A stretch of 64,000 nt of DNA from AP-15 sp963775875 (GTDB lineage: Bacteria > Pseudomonadota > Alphaproteobacteria > ATCC43930 > CGMCC-115725): positions 186,001 to 250,000 of the forward strand of contig CAVZKP010000025.1 in NCBI GenBank assembly GCA_963775875.1. The letters run 5' to 3'. The translations under genes were made by a program, and so were the position numbers. Below the pieces are notes generated by a model. The model searched no databases and had not been told where the DNA came from. It worked only from the letters and a program-made list of their open reading frames with translations. Below, in pieces: positions 20,466 to 29,877 of the stretch. The stretch's first letter is position 1. Every line of letters begins with the position of its first letter.

Positions 20466-21249
20466 CTGCCGAAGCCGGTTGGCCAGCCGCCGCTCCATCG
20501 CCGCTTCGCGCTCACTGGCGCCGTCGCAGACGAAAAAGGCGCGGGTCACCGCCACCTGCATCGGGTCGAAATGCCGGCCCTGCGCCTCGACCTCGGATTT
20601 ATAAAAGGCGATATTGGCGGCGACATCGGCGGGCGAGGCGTATTGCCCGAGCAGCAGGTTGTAGCCCTGGGCAGCGACCCGGCGGATCGAGCGCTCGCTG
20701 CCGGCGCCCATCCAGATCGGCGGGTGCGGCTGCTGCGCGGTCGGCGGCTCGACGACGATGTTGTCGAACCGCCAATATTTGCCGCGATGCGAGAACGGCT
20801 CGTCGGCGGTCCAGGCCTTGAGGACGACTTCGAGGCACTCGTCATACCGCGAATCGGCCTCCTCCATCGGCATGCAGAAGCCGGCGAATTCGTTGTAGCG
20901 ATAGCCTTTGCCGACGCCGAAATCGAGCCGGCCGCCAGACAGCAGGTCGAGGGTCGCCGCCTGCTCGGCCAGCAATACCGGGTTGTGCCACGGCAGGACC
21001 ATGACCGCGGTGCCGAGGCGCAGATGCCGAGTGCGCGCGCCGAGCCAGGTCAGCAGGTTGATCGTCGCCGAGACCTGGCCATACCCGGTGAAGTGGTGCT
21101 CGACGACGAAAGCTGCTGCGAAAGCCGAGCGCCTCGGCCTCGATGTTGTACTCGATAAAGTCTCGGTAGCCCTCGCTGCTGTCGAAGTCAGCCTCTTGGG
21201 GCCCCTTAGCGCGCCTTGCCGCCGCGCTGCCGAACAGGCCGAACTGCAT
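20190..21249 (-). pseudogene. LLM-class flavin-dependent oxidoreductase (subfamily 2, copy A), +1 frameshift
   Basis: The N-terminus MQFGLFGSAAARRAKG through EAEALGFRSSF is in one frame. The rest, VVEHHFTGYGQVSATINLLTWL, is in the next frame and runs to the stop at 20190, with RLGTAVMVLPWHNPVLLAEQ and LDFGVGKGYRYNEF. One extra base near 21108 separates them. It is very similar to the gene at 24527-25561. The 3' end overlaps the extended MocA-like frame by 276 bp in antisense. The subfamily resembles bacterial luciferase-like monooxygenases; substrate unknown. Confidence 0.8.
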
Positions 21250-21405
21250 CGTCTCACCCTATGTTACCGGTCGCGAGGTTACTTCAGCCTCGGCGCTGTT
21301 CAAAATGCCGTCTCTCGATCGCCGGCATAGCAGATCGGCATGGTCCGACGCGGGACGCGCGCAGGAAGGATTGAGGCAGGCAAAGCCGCGGTTTTACTTG
21401 CCCGG

Positions 21406-21450
21406 CCCCTCACCCTGCCCTCTCCCCCGGTCGGCGGGGAAGAGGAACAA
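21406..21450. repeat. intergenic palindromic repeat, copy 3 (degenerate)
   Basis: CCCCTCACCCTGCCCTCTCC followed by ccggtcggcggggaagagg, between the LLM gene and the amidohydrolase gene. It shares the CACCCT...CTCTCCC core with the other copies, but its right arm has decayed (GGGGAAGAGG). Confidence 0.4.
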
Positions 21451-21474
21451 AGGTCGATCCGGCCACCGCCCGCA

Positions 21475-22303
21475 TCAGACCGGGCGTTTCCAGCCGAGCC
21501 AGTCGCAGACTGCGTCGCCCATCACCAGCTCCTGGTCGCGGCCCTGCAGCCACGGCAATTCTTCGGTGAACATGGTCACGCATTGCCGGTACGGGCACGG
21601 CATGCGGGTGATGTCGGTGCCCCAGAAGCAGCGCTGTGGGCCGAACGCGTCAACGATCTGGCGGATGTATTTGTGAATGTTGCGATAGGGGTAGGGTTCG
21701 CTCGAATAGCTCGGTGCGCCGGACAGTTTGACCGCAACATTGGGATGTCTGGCCAGCGCCAGCATATCGCCGAGATTGGCGAAAGCGGCATCGTCCTTTC
21801 CGCTGCCGGCGCCACCGCCGCGGCCATGGTGGTCGATGTGCAATTTGAGCCCAGGATGGCGCTCGGCGATCCGGCCGAGGTCGGTCAGATGCCCGCCGGC
21901 CATCAGGCCGACCGGCAGTTTTTCGCGTTCGCAGGCGGCCCAGAACCAGTCGAGCGAGCCGTCCGACCACCAACTTGCCTGGTGCGGCTGGTTGAAGGTG
22001 AAACGGAAACCGAGCATGCCCCGGCCGCTGCCGCCAGTTCTTGACGATCTCCTCGCGGTTTGGCGCCTGCAGGTCGAAATTGCCGAGGATGCAGAATTTG
22101 GCGGGATGGGCTTTCACCGCTTCGACGGCCTGTACGTTCGGCCCCTCGCCGAGCGTGCTGGGCGGATGAATGACCGCAGCGTCGACCCCCGCTTCGGCCA
22201 TCTCCTTTAGTGCGTCATCCACATTGTAGGTCGGGATCTGGCGATGCTGCGGCGACATCCGCGCATTTTCCCAAAGGTGAATCTGCGAATCGACGATCTG
22301 CAT
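21475..22303 (-). pseudogene. amidohydrolase_2-family metal-dependent hydrolase, +1 frameshift
   Basis: TIM-barrel amidohydrolase of the ACMSD/2-pyrone-dicarboxylate-lactonase type. The N-terminus MQIVDSQIHLWENAR has the degenerate metal motif (usually D-x-H-x-H; here QIHLW). AEAGVDAAVIHPPSTLGEG and FCILGNFDLQ lead to NWRQRPG. One base too many near 22021 shifts to GMLGFRFTFNQPHQ, then LKLHIDHHGRGGG, NVAVKLSGAPSYSS and CFWGTDITRMPCPYRQC to the stop at 21475. Joined, it gives about 275 residues. It lies between an LLM oxidoreductase and a LysR gene, suggesting a small catabolic group. The exact reaction is unknown. Confidence 0.78.
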
Positions 22304-22321
22304 AGCGCTCCTCCTTTCCGG

Positions 22322-23290
22322 TTAAGCCCCGACTTTAGCGCGCCTGGGCAAGCGAGTTCGTAATAGCTCTGCGGCTATCGGGGCTTCGACATTCGGGCGC
22401 AGCTTGCCGTCAGCCTCGATGTCGGCGAGCACCTGGGTGACGATCCCGGTCACGGCCTGGCGCGCCGCCGATGGGCCGCGGCTCGTCGCGGTGCCGAGAG
22501 CCAATGTTCTGAATATCCCGGCGGCGGTGATGCGGTGCGCTTCGGCCAGCCCACGCGCACATTCGCGATAGACCGAGGAGTGCGGCAGGATCGACGCACC
22601 GACGCCTTGCTGCACCATCAGCCGGATCGTCTCATGGTCGTTGAGTTCGGTGTCGACCTGCAAGACGATGCCGCGCCCCGCCAGCAGCACGTCGAGCGCC
22701 GCGCGCAACCCGTCGCCCAGAATCAACGGCGTGCGGTTTAGCTCCTCGGCCGAAACGATCCCGCGCGGCCGCGCTCCCGGCCGGGTAACCAGCACCATCT
22801 CCTCCTCGGCGAGCCGGTTCGACAGGATCAGGCGGCTCTTGGAGATTTCTGCCAGCAAGGCCAGATCGACCCGGCCGTCGACCAAGAACTCCTCGAGCCG
22901 AACCGTGCCGGCATGAACCACCTTCAGTTCGATCATCGGATAGTGCCGGCGCATCCGGGCGAACAGCTCCGGCACCACCACCGGGCAGCTGGTCGGGGTC
23001 ACGCCGAGGATGATCTTGCCGCTGGGATGCGCCTTGTGGGCGCGGATTTCGTCGCCGGCGCGCTCGACGTCGCGCAGGATGCGCTGGGCGCTTTCGAGCA
23101 ATTTGTGGCCGGCCTCGGTCAGCCGGACCCCGCGGTTCGCCCGGGTGAACAGCGCCGCGTCGACCTCGTCTTCGAGCCGCTGCACGTGTCGGGTCAGCGC
23201 CGGCTGGGCGATCTGCAGATGCGCCGAGGCGCGGGTGATGCTGCCGAGTTCGGCGATCCGGACGAAGTAGTGCAGGCTGCGCAATTCCAT
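22322..23290 (-). CDS. LysR-family transcriptional regulator
   Basis: 322 residues. The N-terminal winged HTH (MELRSLHYFVRIAELGSITR, then ASAHLQIAQPALTRHVQRLE) is followed by a type-2 periplasmic-binding-like effector domain (GKIILGVTPTSCPVVVPELF, GRVDLALLAEI, GVGASILPHSSVYR). It is divergent from the LLM gene at 23444 and heads towards the amidohydrolase, so it probably controls one or both. The 150-bp divergent gap would hold its sites; no clear T-N11-A box was singled out. Confidence 0.93.
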   Translation of the reverse strand: MELRSLHYFVRIAELGSITRASAHLQIAQPALTRHVQRLEDEVDAALFTRANRGVRLTEAGHKLLESAQRILRDVERAGDEIRAHKAHPSGKIILGVTPTSCPVVVPELFARMRRHYPMIELKVVHAGTVRLEEFLVDGRVDLALLAEISKSRLILSNRLAEEEMVLVTRPGARPRGIVSAEELNRTPLILGDGLRAALDVLLAGRGIVLQVDTELNDHETIRLMVQQGVGASILPHSSVYRECARGLAEAHRITAAGIFRTLALGTATSRGPSAARQAVTGIVTQVLADIEADGKLRPNVEAPIAAELLRTRLPRRAKVGA

Positions 23291-23443
23291 CGCCGGCGAT
23301 TTGGCTCACCGGCCGAGGCGATGGTCAATCGGAATTTCCAAAGGCTTGTTATGCCGCAGCGGCATGAGCATGATCGGAAATCGGCATTTGCTTGATAAGC
23401 GGAACGAAATTAGCGTCGCCAGCAGAGCAAACGGAGATAGACC

Positions 23444-24473
23444 ATGGAAGTCGGCGTCTACCATGAATTCCACTGCCGGCCGGGAGAGACCCAGGCAGCG
23501 GCGTTCGCGGCGGCGCTGGCGCAGATCGAGGCGGCCGATCGCTGGGGGCTCGATGCGATCTGGCTCGCCGAAATCCATCAGCAGGCGCGCCGCTCGGTGA
23601 TGAGCGCACCGATGACCGTGGCGAGCGCGATCGCCGCCCGCACCAAGCGGATCAAGATCGGCACCGGCGTCCAGGTACTGCCATTGTGCCATCCGCTGCG
23701 GCTGGCCGAGGAAACCGCCACGGTCGACCAGATCAGCAATGGCCGGCTGCTGTTCGGGGTCGGGCGCAGCGGCAATCCGCGCAGCTATATGGCCTATGGC
23801 GTGCCCTATTCGGAAAGCCGCGAGCGCTTTCTCGAAACCCTCGATATCGTCAAGACAGGCGTGGACCCAGGAGCGGTTCTCATACGCGGGCAAATACTGG
23901 CATTTCGACAATGCCAGCGCGGTGCCGCAGCCTTTTCAAAAGCCGTACCCGCCGATCCGCGTCGCCGCCGCCAGCGAGGAGACGTTTCCGTCGTTGGGTG
24001 AAGCCGGCTATCCGATTTTTGTCGCGGTGCGCAGCGGCTCCCTGTCGGGGCTGGCGCCGGATCTCGCCGCCTACCGCCAAGCCTATCGGGAAGCCGGCCA
24101 TCCGGGCGAGGGCGAGGTCTATCTGCGGCTGACCCTGCACATTGCCGACACCGACCGCGAGGCGTTCGACGAAGCCGAGGATAGCATCATGTCCGGCTAT
24201 CGGACCTTGAGCACGCGGCTCGAAGGCGCCCCCAACCGCCGCCGCGCGGCCGAGGCGGAAACCATCCGCACGATCTCCTACGAAGAGGTGCAGCGCGACA
24301 AGGTGATCATCGGCAGCCCGGAGCGGGTCGCTGACCGCCTCTTGCAATTGCACGAGGAACTGGGTTTGAACGGCATCCTGGCCGAGCTGAATTTCGGCGC
24401 GCTGATCCCGCCCGAGCCGATGACCCGGTCGTTGCAGCTGTTGTGCGAAAAAGTCCTGCCGCGGCTGCATTGA
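23444..24473 (+). pseudogene. LLM-class flavin-dependent oxidoreductase (subfamily 3, copy A), +1 frameshift
   Basis: Starts MEVGVYHEFHCRPGETQ and continues through RWGLDAIWLAEIHQQ, RIKIGTGVQVLPLCHPLRLA and GRLLFGVGRSGNPRSY to ETLDIVK. One extra base at about 23855 shifts the frame; the coherent rest is QAWTQERFSYAGKYWHFDNA to LQLLCEKVLPRLH. Joined length is about 343 residues. It is closely related to the intact copy at 25585-26640, with which it flanks a subfamily-2 gene. Upstream is the divergent LysR gene. Confidence 0.82.
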
Positions 24474-24526
24474 GCGCTTTGCGAACGGGCGCCGCGGCGG
24501 AAAATCAGATTGGGGAGATGGAAGGG

Positions 24527-25561
24527 ATGAAGTTTGGGCTTTTCGGCAGTGCGCAGGCAAGACGGGCCGGACCCGATACCGACAGCAGCCAGGGTTTTCG
24601 TGATTTCATCGACAACAATGTCGAAGCCGAGGCACTGGGCTATTACAGCACGTTTCTGGTCGAACACCATTTCACCGGCTTTGGCCAGGTCTCAGCGAGC
24701 CTCAACCTGCTGACCTGGCTCGGCGCCCGCACCCGCCATCTGCGATTGGGCACGGCGGTGCTGGTGTTGCCCTGGCACAATCCGGTGTTGCTGGCCGAGC
24801 AGGCGGCGACGCTCGATCTGCTGTCCGGCGGGCGGCTCGATTTTGGCGTCGGCAAAGGCTATCGCTGGAACGAGTTCGCCGGATTCTGCGTGCCGATGGA
24901 GGAGGCCGATTCACGGTTCGAGGAAGCACTCGACGTCATTACCAAAGCGTTCACCTCCGAAACCCCGTTTTCGCATCGCGGCGAGTATTGGCAATACGAC
25001 AACATCGTGGTCGAGCCGCCGGCCGCGCAGAAACCGCATCCGCCGTTCTGGATGGGGGCCGGCAGCGCCAATTCGGTGCGCCAGGTCGCCGAGCGCGGCT
25101 ACAACATGCTGTTGGGCCAGCATTCGCTTGCCGAAGAAATCCTGGAACAGGTCGCCCAGTTCAGAAACGAGGTCGAGGCCCGCGATCGCCGGTTCGACCC
25201 GATGCAGGTCGGGGTCGCCCGCGCGGTCCATTTCGCCACCAGCGCCGCCGACAAGGAAGCCGCGCTCGAACGGCGCTATCAGGGGCATATGCGGATCAAC
25301 GCCCTGGCCCAGCGCCCGGACGGCGATGCGCGGGCGCGCTTCAAATCGGACGAGGAGGAGGCGCGCTACGAAAGCGCCGAAAGCGCGCTGTTCGGCACCC
25401 CCGACGAGATCATCCGCAAGCTCGACAGGCTGCGCGCCGGCGGCGTCGAATACGTGATCATCAATTTCGGCGGCTCGCGGGAAAACATCCGCCGCTTTGC
25501 CCGCGAGATCATGCCGGTATTCGCCGACGAGCCGGCAGCGCTCGCCCTCGCCGGCAAGTGA
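24527..25561 (+). CDS. LLM-class flavin-dependent oxidoreductase (subfamily 2, copy B)
   Basis: About 344 residues beginning MKFGLFGSAQARRAG; an ATG three codons upstream (24518) is also usable. It has NVEAEALGYYSTFLVEHHFT, RLGTAVLVLPWHNPVLLAEQ, LDFGVGKGYRWNEFAGFCVP and the closing GGVEYVIINFGGSRENIRRF. This is an intact counterpart of the frameshifted gene at 20190-21249. It lies between two subfamily-3 genes, all in one direction with gaps of 53 and 23 bp, so the three are likely one operon and possibly products of local duplication. Confidence 0.88.
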   Translation: MKFGLFGSAQARRAGPDTDSSQGFRDFIDNNVEAEALGYYSTFLVEHHFTGFGQVSASLNLLTWLGARTRHLRLGTAVLVLPWHNPVLLAEQAATLDLLSGGRLDFGVGKGYRWNEFAGFCVPMEEADSRFEEALDVITKAFTSETPFSHRGEYWQYDNIVVEPPAAQKPHPPFWMGAGSANSVRQVAERGYNMLLGQHSLAEEILEQVAQFRNEVEARDRRFDPMQVGVARAVHFATSAADKEAALERRYQGHMRINALAQRPDGDARARFKSDEEEARYESAESALFGTPDEIIRKLDRLRAGGVEYVIINFGGSRENIRRFAREIMPVFADEPAALALAGK

Positions 25562-25584
25562 CGTTACCAGAGGAGTAAATTTCG

Positions 25585-26640
25585 ATGGCATTCGAATTCG
25601 GCGTGTTCCACGAGTTTCAGCGGCGTCCGGGTCAGAGCGAGGCCGAGGCGTTCACCACCGCCTTCGAGCAGGTCGACGCCGCCGAGCGCTGGGGGCTCGA
25701 CGCGATCTGGCTCGCCGAAATCCATATGGCGCCCGAGCGATCGGTATGCTCGGTGCCAATGACGATCGCCAGTGCCATCGCCTCCCGCACCCGCAACATC
25801 AAAATCGGCACCGGCGTCCAGGTTCTGCCGCTGTGTCAGCCTCTGCGGCTCGCCGAAGACGCCGCGACCGTCGATCACATCAGCCGCGGACGGCTGATCT
25901 TCGGCGTCGGGCGCAGCGGCTTCCCGCGCGCCTACGAGGCCTATGGCATCCCCTACGGCGAGAGCCCGGAGCGCTTTACCGAAGTGCTTGAAATCGTCAA
26001 GCGCGCCTGGACCGAGGAAACGTTTTCGTTCGCCGGAAAGTTTTACAACTACGAAAACGTCTGCATCGTGCCAAAGCCGTACCACAAACCGCACCCGCCG
26101 ATCCGGATTGCGGCCAACCGCGAGGACACCTTCATTTCGGCGGGGAAGCAGGGCTATGCGATCTTTGTCGGGGCGCGGCGCGGCACGTTCGACGAGGTCC
26201 TACCCAATTTGCAGATCTACCGCGATGCGTGGAAGGCAGCCGGTCATCCGGGCAATGGCGAGGTGTATCTGCGCGCCCCGGTCTATGTCGGCGACACGCT
26301 CGAACAGGCGCTCTCCGATCCGCAGGAGACGTTGATGAATTTCTACCGCTACCTGGGGGCGCGCCTCGAAGAATCGGCCAATCGTCCTGGCATTTTCGAT
26401 ACCGCGCGGCGGATCGAGGGCGCCCAGCGGCTGCAGACGCTCACTTGGGACGAGGTGCGGCGCGGCCGGGCGATTGTCGGCACGCCGGAGATCGTGGCCG
26501 ATAATCTCGCCAGTCTCCGAGACCAGCTCGGTCTCGCCGGCATCCTCGCCGAGCTCAACACCGGCGGGCTCATTCCGCATGAGCGGGTCATGCGCTCAAT
26601 GCAGCTGCTGTGCGAAAAGGTGCAGCCGCGGCTCCATTGA
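25585..26640 (+). CDS. LLM-class flavin-dependent oxidoreductase (subfamily 3, copy B)
   Basis: 351 residues: MAFEFGVFHEFQRRPGQSEA, RWGLDAIWLAEIHMAPERS, NIKIGTGVQVLPLCQPLRLA, GRLIFGVGRSGFPRAYEAYG, ending LLCEKVQPRLH. Intact copy of the type seen broken at 23444-24473, with the same FHEF start and CEKV.PRLH end. An AGAGGAG ribosome site precedes the ATG. It is the last gene of the LLM operon. Confidence 0.88.
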   Translation: MAFEFGVFHEFQRRPGQSEAEAFTTAFEQVDAAERWGLDAIWLAEIHMAPERSVCSVPMTIASAIASRTRNIKIGTGVQVLPLCQPLRLAEDAATVDHISRGRLIFGVGRSGFPRAYEAYGIPYGESPERFTEVLEIVKRAWTEETFSFAGKFYNYENVCIVPKPYHKPHPPIRIAANREDTFISAGKQGYAIFVGARRGTFDEVLPNLQIYRDAWKAAGHPGNGEVYLRAPVYVGDTLEQALSDPQETLMNFYRYLGARLEESANRPGIFDTARRIEGAQRLQTLTWDEVRRGRAIVGTPEIVADNLASLRDQLGLAGILAELNTGGLIPHERVMRSMQLLCEKVQPRLH

Positions 26641-27016
26641 CGGCGGCGGGTTAGCGGCCATCCGACGCTTCGGCGCGCTGGATTGGCGTGCGCGAGCCGA
26701 TCGCGGCCGGATTCGGCCGGCGCGGTCGTCTCGATGCCCGGTTCGTCGCTTTCCCCGGTATGCAGTCCGAAAATTGACACTCGGGCGGCGGCGCCGGCCT
26801 TCAGGATTTGACAGAAATGTTTACCACTACTGCGCCCGCGATCCATGCGCTCCGATAGGCATGCGCTGGCTGGTATCCGGCAACAGGACCGGCGGAGGTG
26901 CCGACGCCGGTTGCGCTGTGGTGGAATTGATCTCGCCGGTCCCACGAAAACGCGCTAGTGTCGGTGAACTGGCGCGAGCCGGGAAAGCCGAATATTGACC
27001 GGACAGTTTGAACGGG
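26641..27016. other. intergenic stretch upstream of the FapF-like gene
   Basis: About 375 bp with no convincing ORF. A weak -24/-12-like string, CTGGCTGGTATCCGGCA, lies at 26865-26881 on the plus strand (right GG-GC spacing but CGGC in place of TTGC). No hairpin with a T-run was seen after the LLM operon. Confidence 0.4.
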
Positions 27017-28612
27017 ATGCCCATGTTTTTGATCGAGCCGCGGCGACGGCTTCGCCCGGCCAGCCAAGCCGGCGAGGGCCCGGCTGCCGCCGCATCCACG
27101 GGCCGCTCTTCGGCATGCAAGCGTTTCCCGGGCGAGGAAGCCGCCAGGGCAACTTCGCCGTACCGCCTGCGGATGATGGCGCCGGCGCTGCTGTTTGGCG
27201 GAGTCTCTCTGGTCGCGATGTCGAGCGGCGCGGTTGCCGATCCATCCTCCACCGATGATCTCGATCAATTACGCGCCACCATTCAAAAAGAAATCACCAC
27301 CCTGAAAAAGCAGGAACAGACGCTCCATCAGCAGGTCCTCGAACTCGACCGCAAGAGCCAGCTCCTCGATCGCAAGAACCAGCTGCTCGATCAGCAGCTG
27401 CGCACCATCCGGGCAACCGGGCTCGGGCCGGTTAGCGCCGCGCCGACCGCCGCCGCGAGCCAATCCGCTCCTGCCCCAGCGGCATCCGGCGTCGAAGTCG
27501 CCCAAACGCCAGCGCCCGCCGCTGCGCCCGCCAGCGCCGCCAGCTGCGCCGGCCGCGGAGGCGGCGGTGCGCCGGCCGCCTCGCCCGGGGGCGGTGGAGG
27601 TGGCGGCGAGTCGGCGCCGATCGCCGGCCCTTCCGCGGCGCAGCAGCAAGCCAGGCAAGTCGTCGAGACCGCACCCACCCTTTCGGCCTCGGGCGGTGTC
27701 CTGACCCCCAAGGGCCAGTTCGTCATCGATCCGTCGATCGAATACGATTACTGGTCGCAGAACCAGCTCGGGGTCAACGGCTTCCAGATCATCCCCGGCA
27801 TCACCTTTGGCAACATCTTTGCCAATCGGGTCGAGCAGAATATCACCACAGCGGCAGTGACCGGCCGTTACGGCATCACCGACCGCCTCGAAGTCAACGT
27901 CAAGGTGCCGTTTGTATACAATTCCGGCAGCACCACCAGCCTGATCCCGGTTGGAACCACCGCCGAACTGCTGACCCTCAATGCCACCGGCAGCGGCATC
28001 GGCGATATTCAGGTGGGGACCAGCTACCAGTTCAATAGTGGCGAGAATGGCTGGCCGATCCTGATCGGCAACATGCTGTACAAGACCGCGACCGGGGTCA
28101 GCCCGTTTCAGGTTCCGATTGTTACCGTCAATGACCCGAACGGCCAATTTCTGGAGGGACAGCCAAAACAGCTGGCGACCGGAACCGGGTTCAATGCCGT
28201 CGAACCGAGCCTGACTATTCTGATGCCGACAGCGCCAGGCGTGCTGTTCGCCAACATCCAGGATGTCCACAATTTCGGCCGGACGGTCGACATTCAGAGC
28301 GTCGCGGGCGGCCCGGCGACGCCCGCCAAGCTCCAGCCAGGCGAAAACCCGGCGATCACCTTTGGCATCGGCTTTGCCCTAAACGACCGTGCTGCGATGA
28401 CCTTCAGCTATCAGCAGGAGCACGTGTTCACCGCCTTCGCCAACAATCAGGCGATCCAGGGTTCGCCGTATTCCTTTGGCACGTTCAATTTCGGCCTGGG
28501 CTATCAGATCTCGCAGTCGACGAGGCTGAATCTCAGCGTCGGCATCGGCGCCGGGCCCAACGCACCGGTCGCCAAAGTCCTGCTCGAGCTGCCGTATAAA
28601 TTTTCGCTGTAG
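27017..28612 (+). CDS. FapF-like outer-membrane beta-barrel exporter with N-terminal coiled coil
   Basis: About 531 residues. A long basic N-region leads to a signal-like segment (MMAPALLFGGVSLVAMSSGA, then VADP). Next comes a heptad-rich helix (DQLRATIQKEITTLKKQEQ ... LLDRKNQLLDQQLRTIR), an Ala/Pro/Gly-rich linker, and a ~300-residue barrel. The barrel opens with GGVLTPKGQFVIDPSIEYDY, has alternating strands such as AVTGRYGITDRLEVNVKVPF and GYQISQSTRLNLSVGIG, and ends in FSL with a near-terminal aromatic. Coiled coil plus barrel is the architecture of FapF, the pore that exports Pseudomonas Fap amyloid subunits. The start is uncertain: ATGs at 27017, 27023 and 27173 are all possible. It converges on the amyloid operon. 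Confidence 0.65.
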   Translation: MPMFLIEPRRRLRPASQAGEGPAAAASTGRSSACKRFPGEEAARATSPYRLRMMAPALLFGGVSLVAMSSGAVADPSSTDDLDQLRATIQKEITTLKKQEQTLHQQVLELDRKSQLLDRKNQLLDQQLRTIRATGLGPVSAAPTAAASQSAPAPAASGVEVAQTPAPAAAPASAASCAGRGGGGAPAASPGGGGGGGESAPIAGPSAAQQQARQVVETAPTLSASGGVLTPKGQFVIDPSIEYDYWSQNQLGVNGFQIIPGITFGNIFANRVEQNITTAAVTGRYGITDRLEVNVKVPFVYNSGSTTSLIPVGTTAELLTLNATGSGIGDIQVGTSYQFNSGENGWPILIGNMLYKTATGVSPFQVPIVTVNDPNGQFLEGQPKQLATGTGFNAVEPSLTILMPTAPGVLFANIQDVHNFGRTVDIQSVAGGPATPAKLQPGENPAITFGIGFALNDRAAMTFSYQQEHVFTAFANNQAIQGSPYSFGTFNFGLGYQISQSTRLNLSVGIGAGPNAPVAKVLLELPYKFSL

Positions 28613-28706
28613 CCGAGCCAGCTGGCGCGGCGCGGCAACGAAAATTACCGACCGATCCCAGCCGCCCCGCTGTCCCCGCCCCCGCCAAGGATCCGGGCGC
28701 CGGTCG

Positions 28707-29060
28707 CTATTTGCCCGGACCGCCGCCGGTGACCGTCAGCGTCGCGTTGTTGGTCGGGACAATTTGCGGCGGACCGCGCAGTTCGTCCCACAGCATCACC
28801 TTGGCATGTCCGGTAGCGTCATCGATGACGGCGGAGGAGCGCAGCCCGGCGCCGGTCTCGTTGGCCATCGCGGCATCCGACAGGACCGTGACGCTGGCCA
28901 GCACGGCCGGCAGATTGGGCGGGCGCGCGGGCGCCAGCAGCTCGGCCGCGGCGCAGCCGGCCGCCCCGCTGCCGAGCCCTAGCGCCATGGCCAGCGCGGC
29001 GAGCACGCCGGCCAGCGCTCGACACCGGAACCGGCCGCTGTAAAATTTATCTTTGGTCAT
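28707..29060 (-). CDS. small exported protein with double-glycine-leader-like site
   Basis: 117 residues from ATG 29060. After a basic start the hydrophobic stretch ALAGVLAALAMALGLGSG ends near AAGC, so it is a signal peptide or lipoprotein signal. The mature part has VTVLSDAAMANETGAG, matching the LS-x2-E/A-M/L-x2-E-x-GA spacing of C39-peptidase leader sites, then DDATGHAKVMLWDELRG and a C-terminal LTVTGGGPGK. No database family recognised. It is last in the minus-strand run with the C39 peptidase, so it is probably a component or substrate of the amyloid system. Confidence 0.5.
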   Translation of the reverse strand: MTKDKFYSGRFRCRALAGVLAALAMALGLGSGAAGCAAAELLAPARPPNLPAVLASVTVLSDAAMANETGAGLRSSAVIDDATGHAKVMLWDELRGPPQIVPTNNATLTVTGGGPGK

Positions 29061-29171
29061 CAGATCCCCCACAGGCTCCCGCCGGGCAAAGCGGGCATCG
29101 GTGATCGCCAACAGCGCCATATCTTTGAAAATCGCGGCGCAACATCTGCACCTCCGCCGCCTTCCGCCGCC

Positions 29172-29852
29172 TTACCGGAACCCGTTGGGGCCGGAGAGCC
29201 GGCTCAAAACCGAGGAGGGTACGCTCTGTTGCAGCAGTTTCGACAATCCGGTGACGCCGATATCCAAGGTCGTTATCTGTTGGACCAACGCGTTGTTCTG
29301 GGCGTTGATCAGGGTGCTGCCGATCCCGCCGCCGCCACCGACGACCGACGCCATCCCGGTATTGACCAGCGCCTGAAGCACCGGCGCCGAGACGCTGACC
29401 TGCGTCTGCACCACACCATTGGCGACGACGGTCGCCGAATTGACGTTGGGGATCGCGGCGGCGACCGGCGTCTGGGCGATGCCGAGCCCGGCCAGCGAAG
29501 AGGCGGTCGTGACCTGGTTCGGCGTGACCGTCAAGGTCGGCACCACGACGGTTTCGGCCAGATTGTGGTTGACGAACGTCGCCTGCTGAAAGGCGAAATT
29601 CAGCACCACACCGGGGCCCGCATCCATTCCACCGCGGATCTGGCTGAGCCGGCCATCGTCGAGGGCGGCACTGGCCAGGCGTTCGCCGACCGGCCGGTCG
29701 ACGGTCTGGGGCTGAGCCGCGGGTTTGGCCGCAACCGCCGCCGGAGCCCGCGCGTCGGCGCCGCCGGTGCCGATCGCACCGTCCGTACATCCCCCGAGCA
29801 GGCTTGCCGCAATCACGACCGAGGCCGTGAGCAGCTTTGGCAGGCAAGTCAC
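29172..29852 (-). CDS. putative lipoprotein of the Fap-like locus with a double-glycine-leader-like site
   Basis: About 226 residues from a GTG at 29852 with a GGGAGG ribosome site. The lipobox in SVVIAASLLGGC indicates lipid attachment. After an Ala/Pro spacer comes LDDGRLSQIRGG, an almost textbook double-glycine leader (LSxxELxxIxGG). Then GPGVVLNFAFQQATFVNHN and, towards the C-terminus, NAQNNALVQQITTLDI, an Asn/Gln motif also seen in the other small exported proteins here. Role inferred: FapE-like accessory or minor subunit. It is 25 bp downstream of the C39 peptidase gene. Confidence 0.5.
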   Translation of the reverse strand: MTCLPKLLTASVVIAASLLGGCTDGAIGTGGADARAPAAVAAKPAAQPQTVDRPVGERLASAALDDGRLSQIRGGMDAGPGVVLNFAFQQATFVNHNLAETVVVPTLTVTPNQVTTASSLAGLGIAQTPVAAAIPNVNSATVVANGVVQTQVSVSAPVLQALVNTGMASVVGGGGGIGSTLINAQNNALVQQITTLDIGVTGLSKLLQQSVPSSVLSRLSGPNGFR

Positions 29853-29877
29853 TTCGCCCTCCCGTGGGATACATCTT

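Noticed and set aside
26865..26881. Possible sigma-54 promoter upstream of the FapF-like gene (CTGGCTGGTATCCGGCA)
   Set aside because: Only the GG and GC pairs fit; TTGC is replaced by CGGC, so it is too weak to call.
27541..27620. Gly-rich stretch in the FapF-like protein as a separate repeat element
   Set aside because: It is simply the low-complexity linker between coiled coil and barrel; no periodic DNA repeat.
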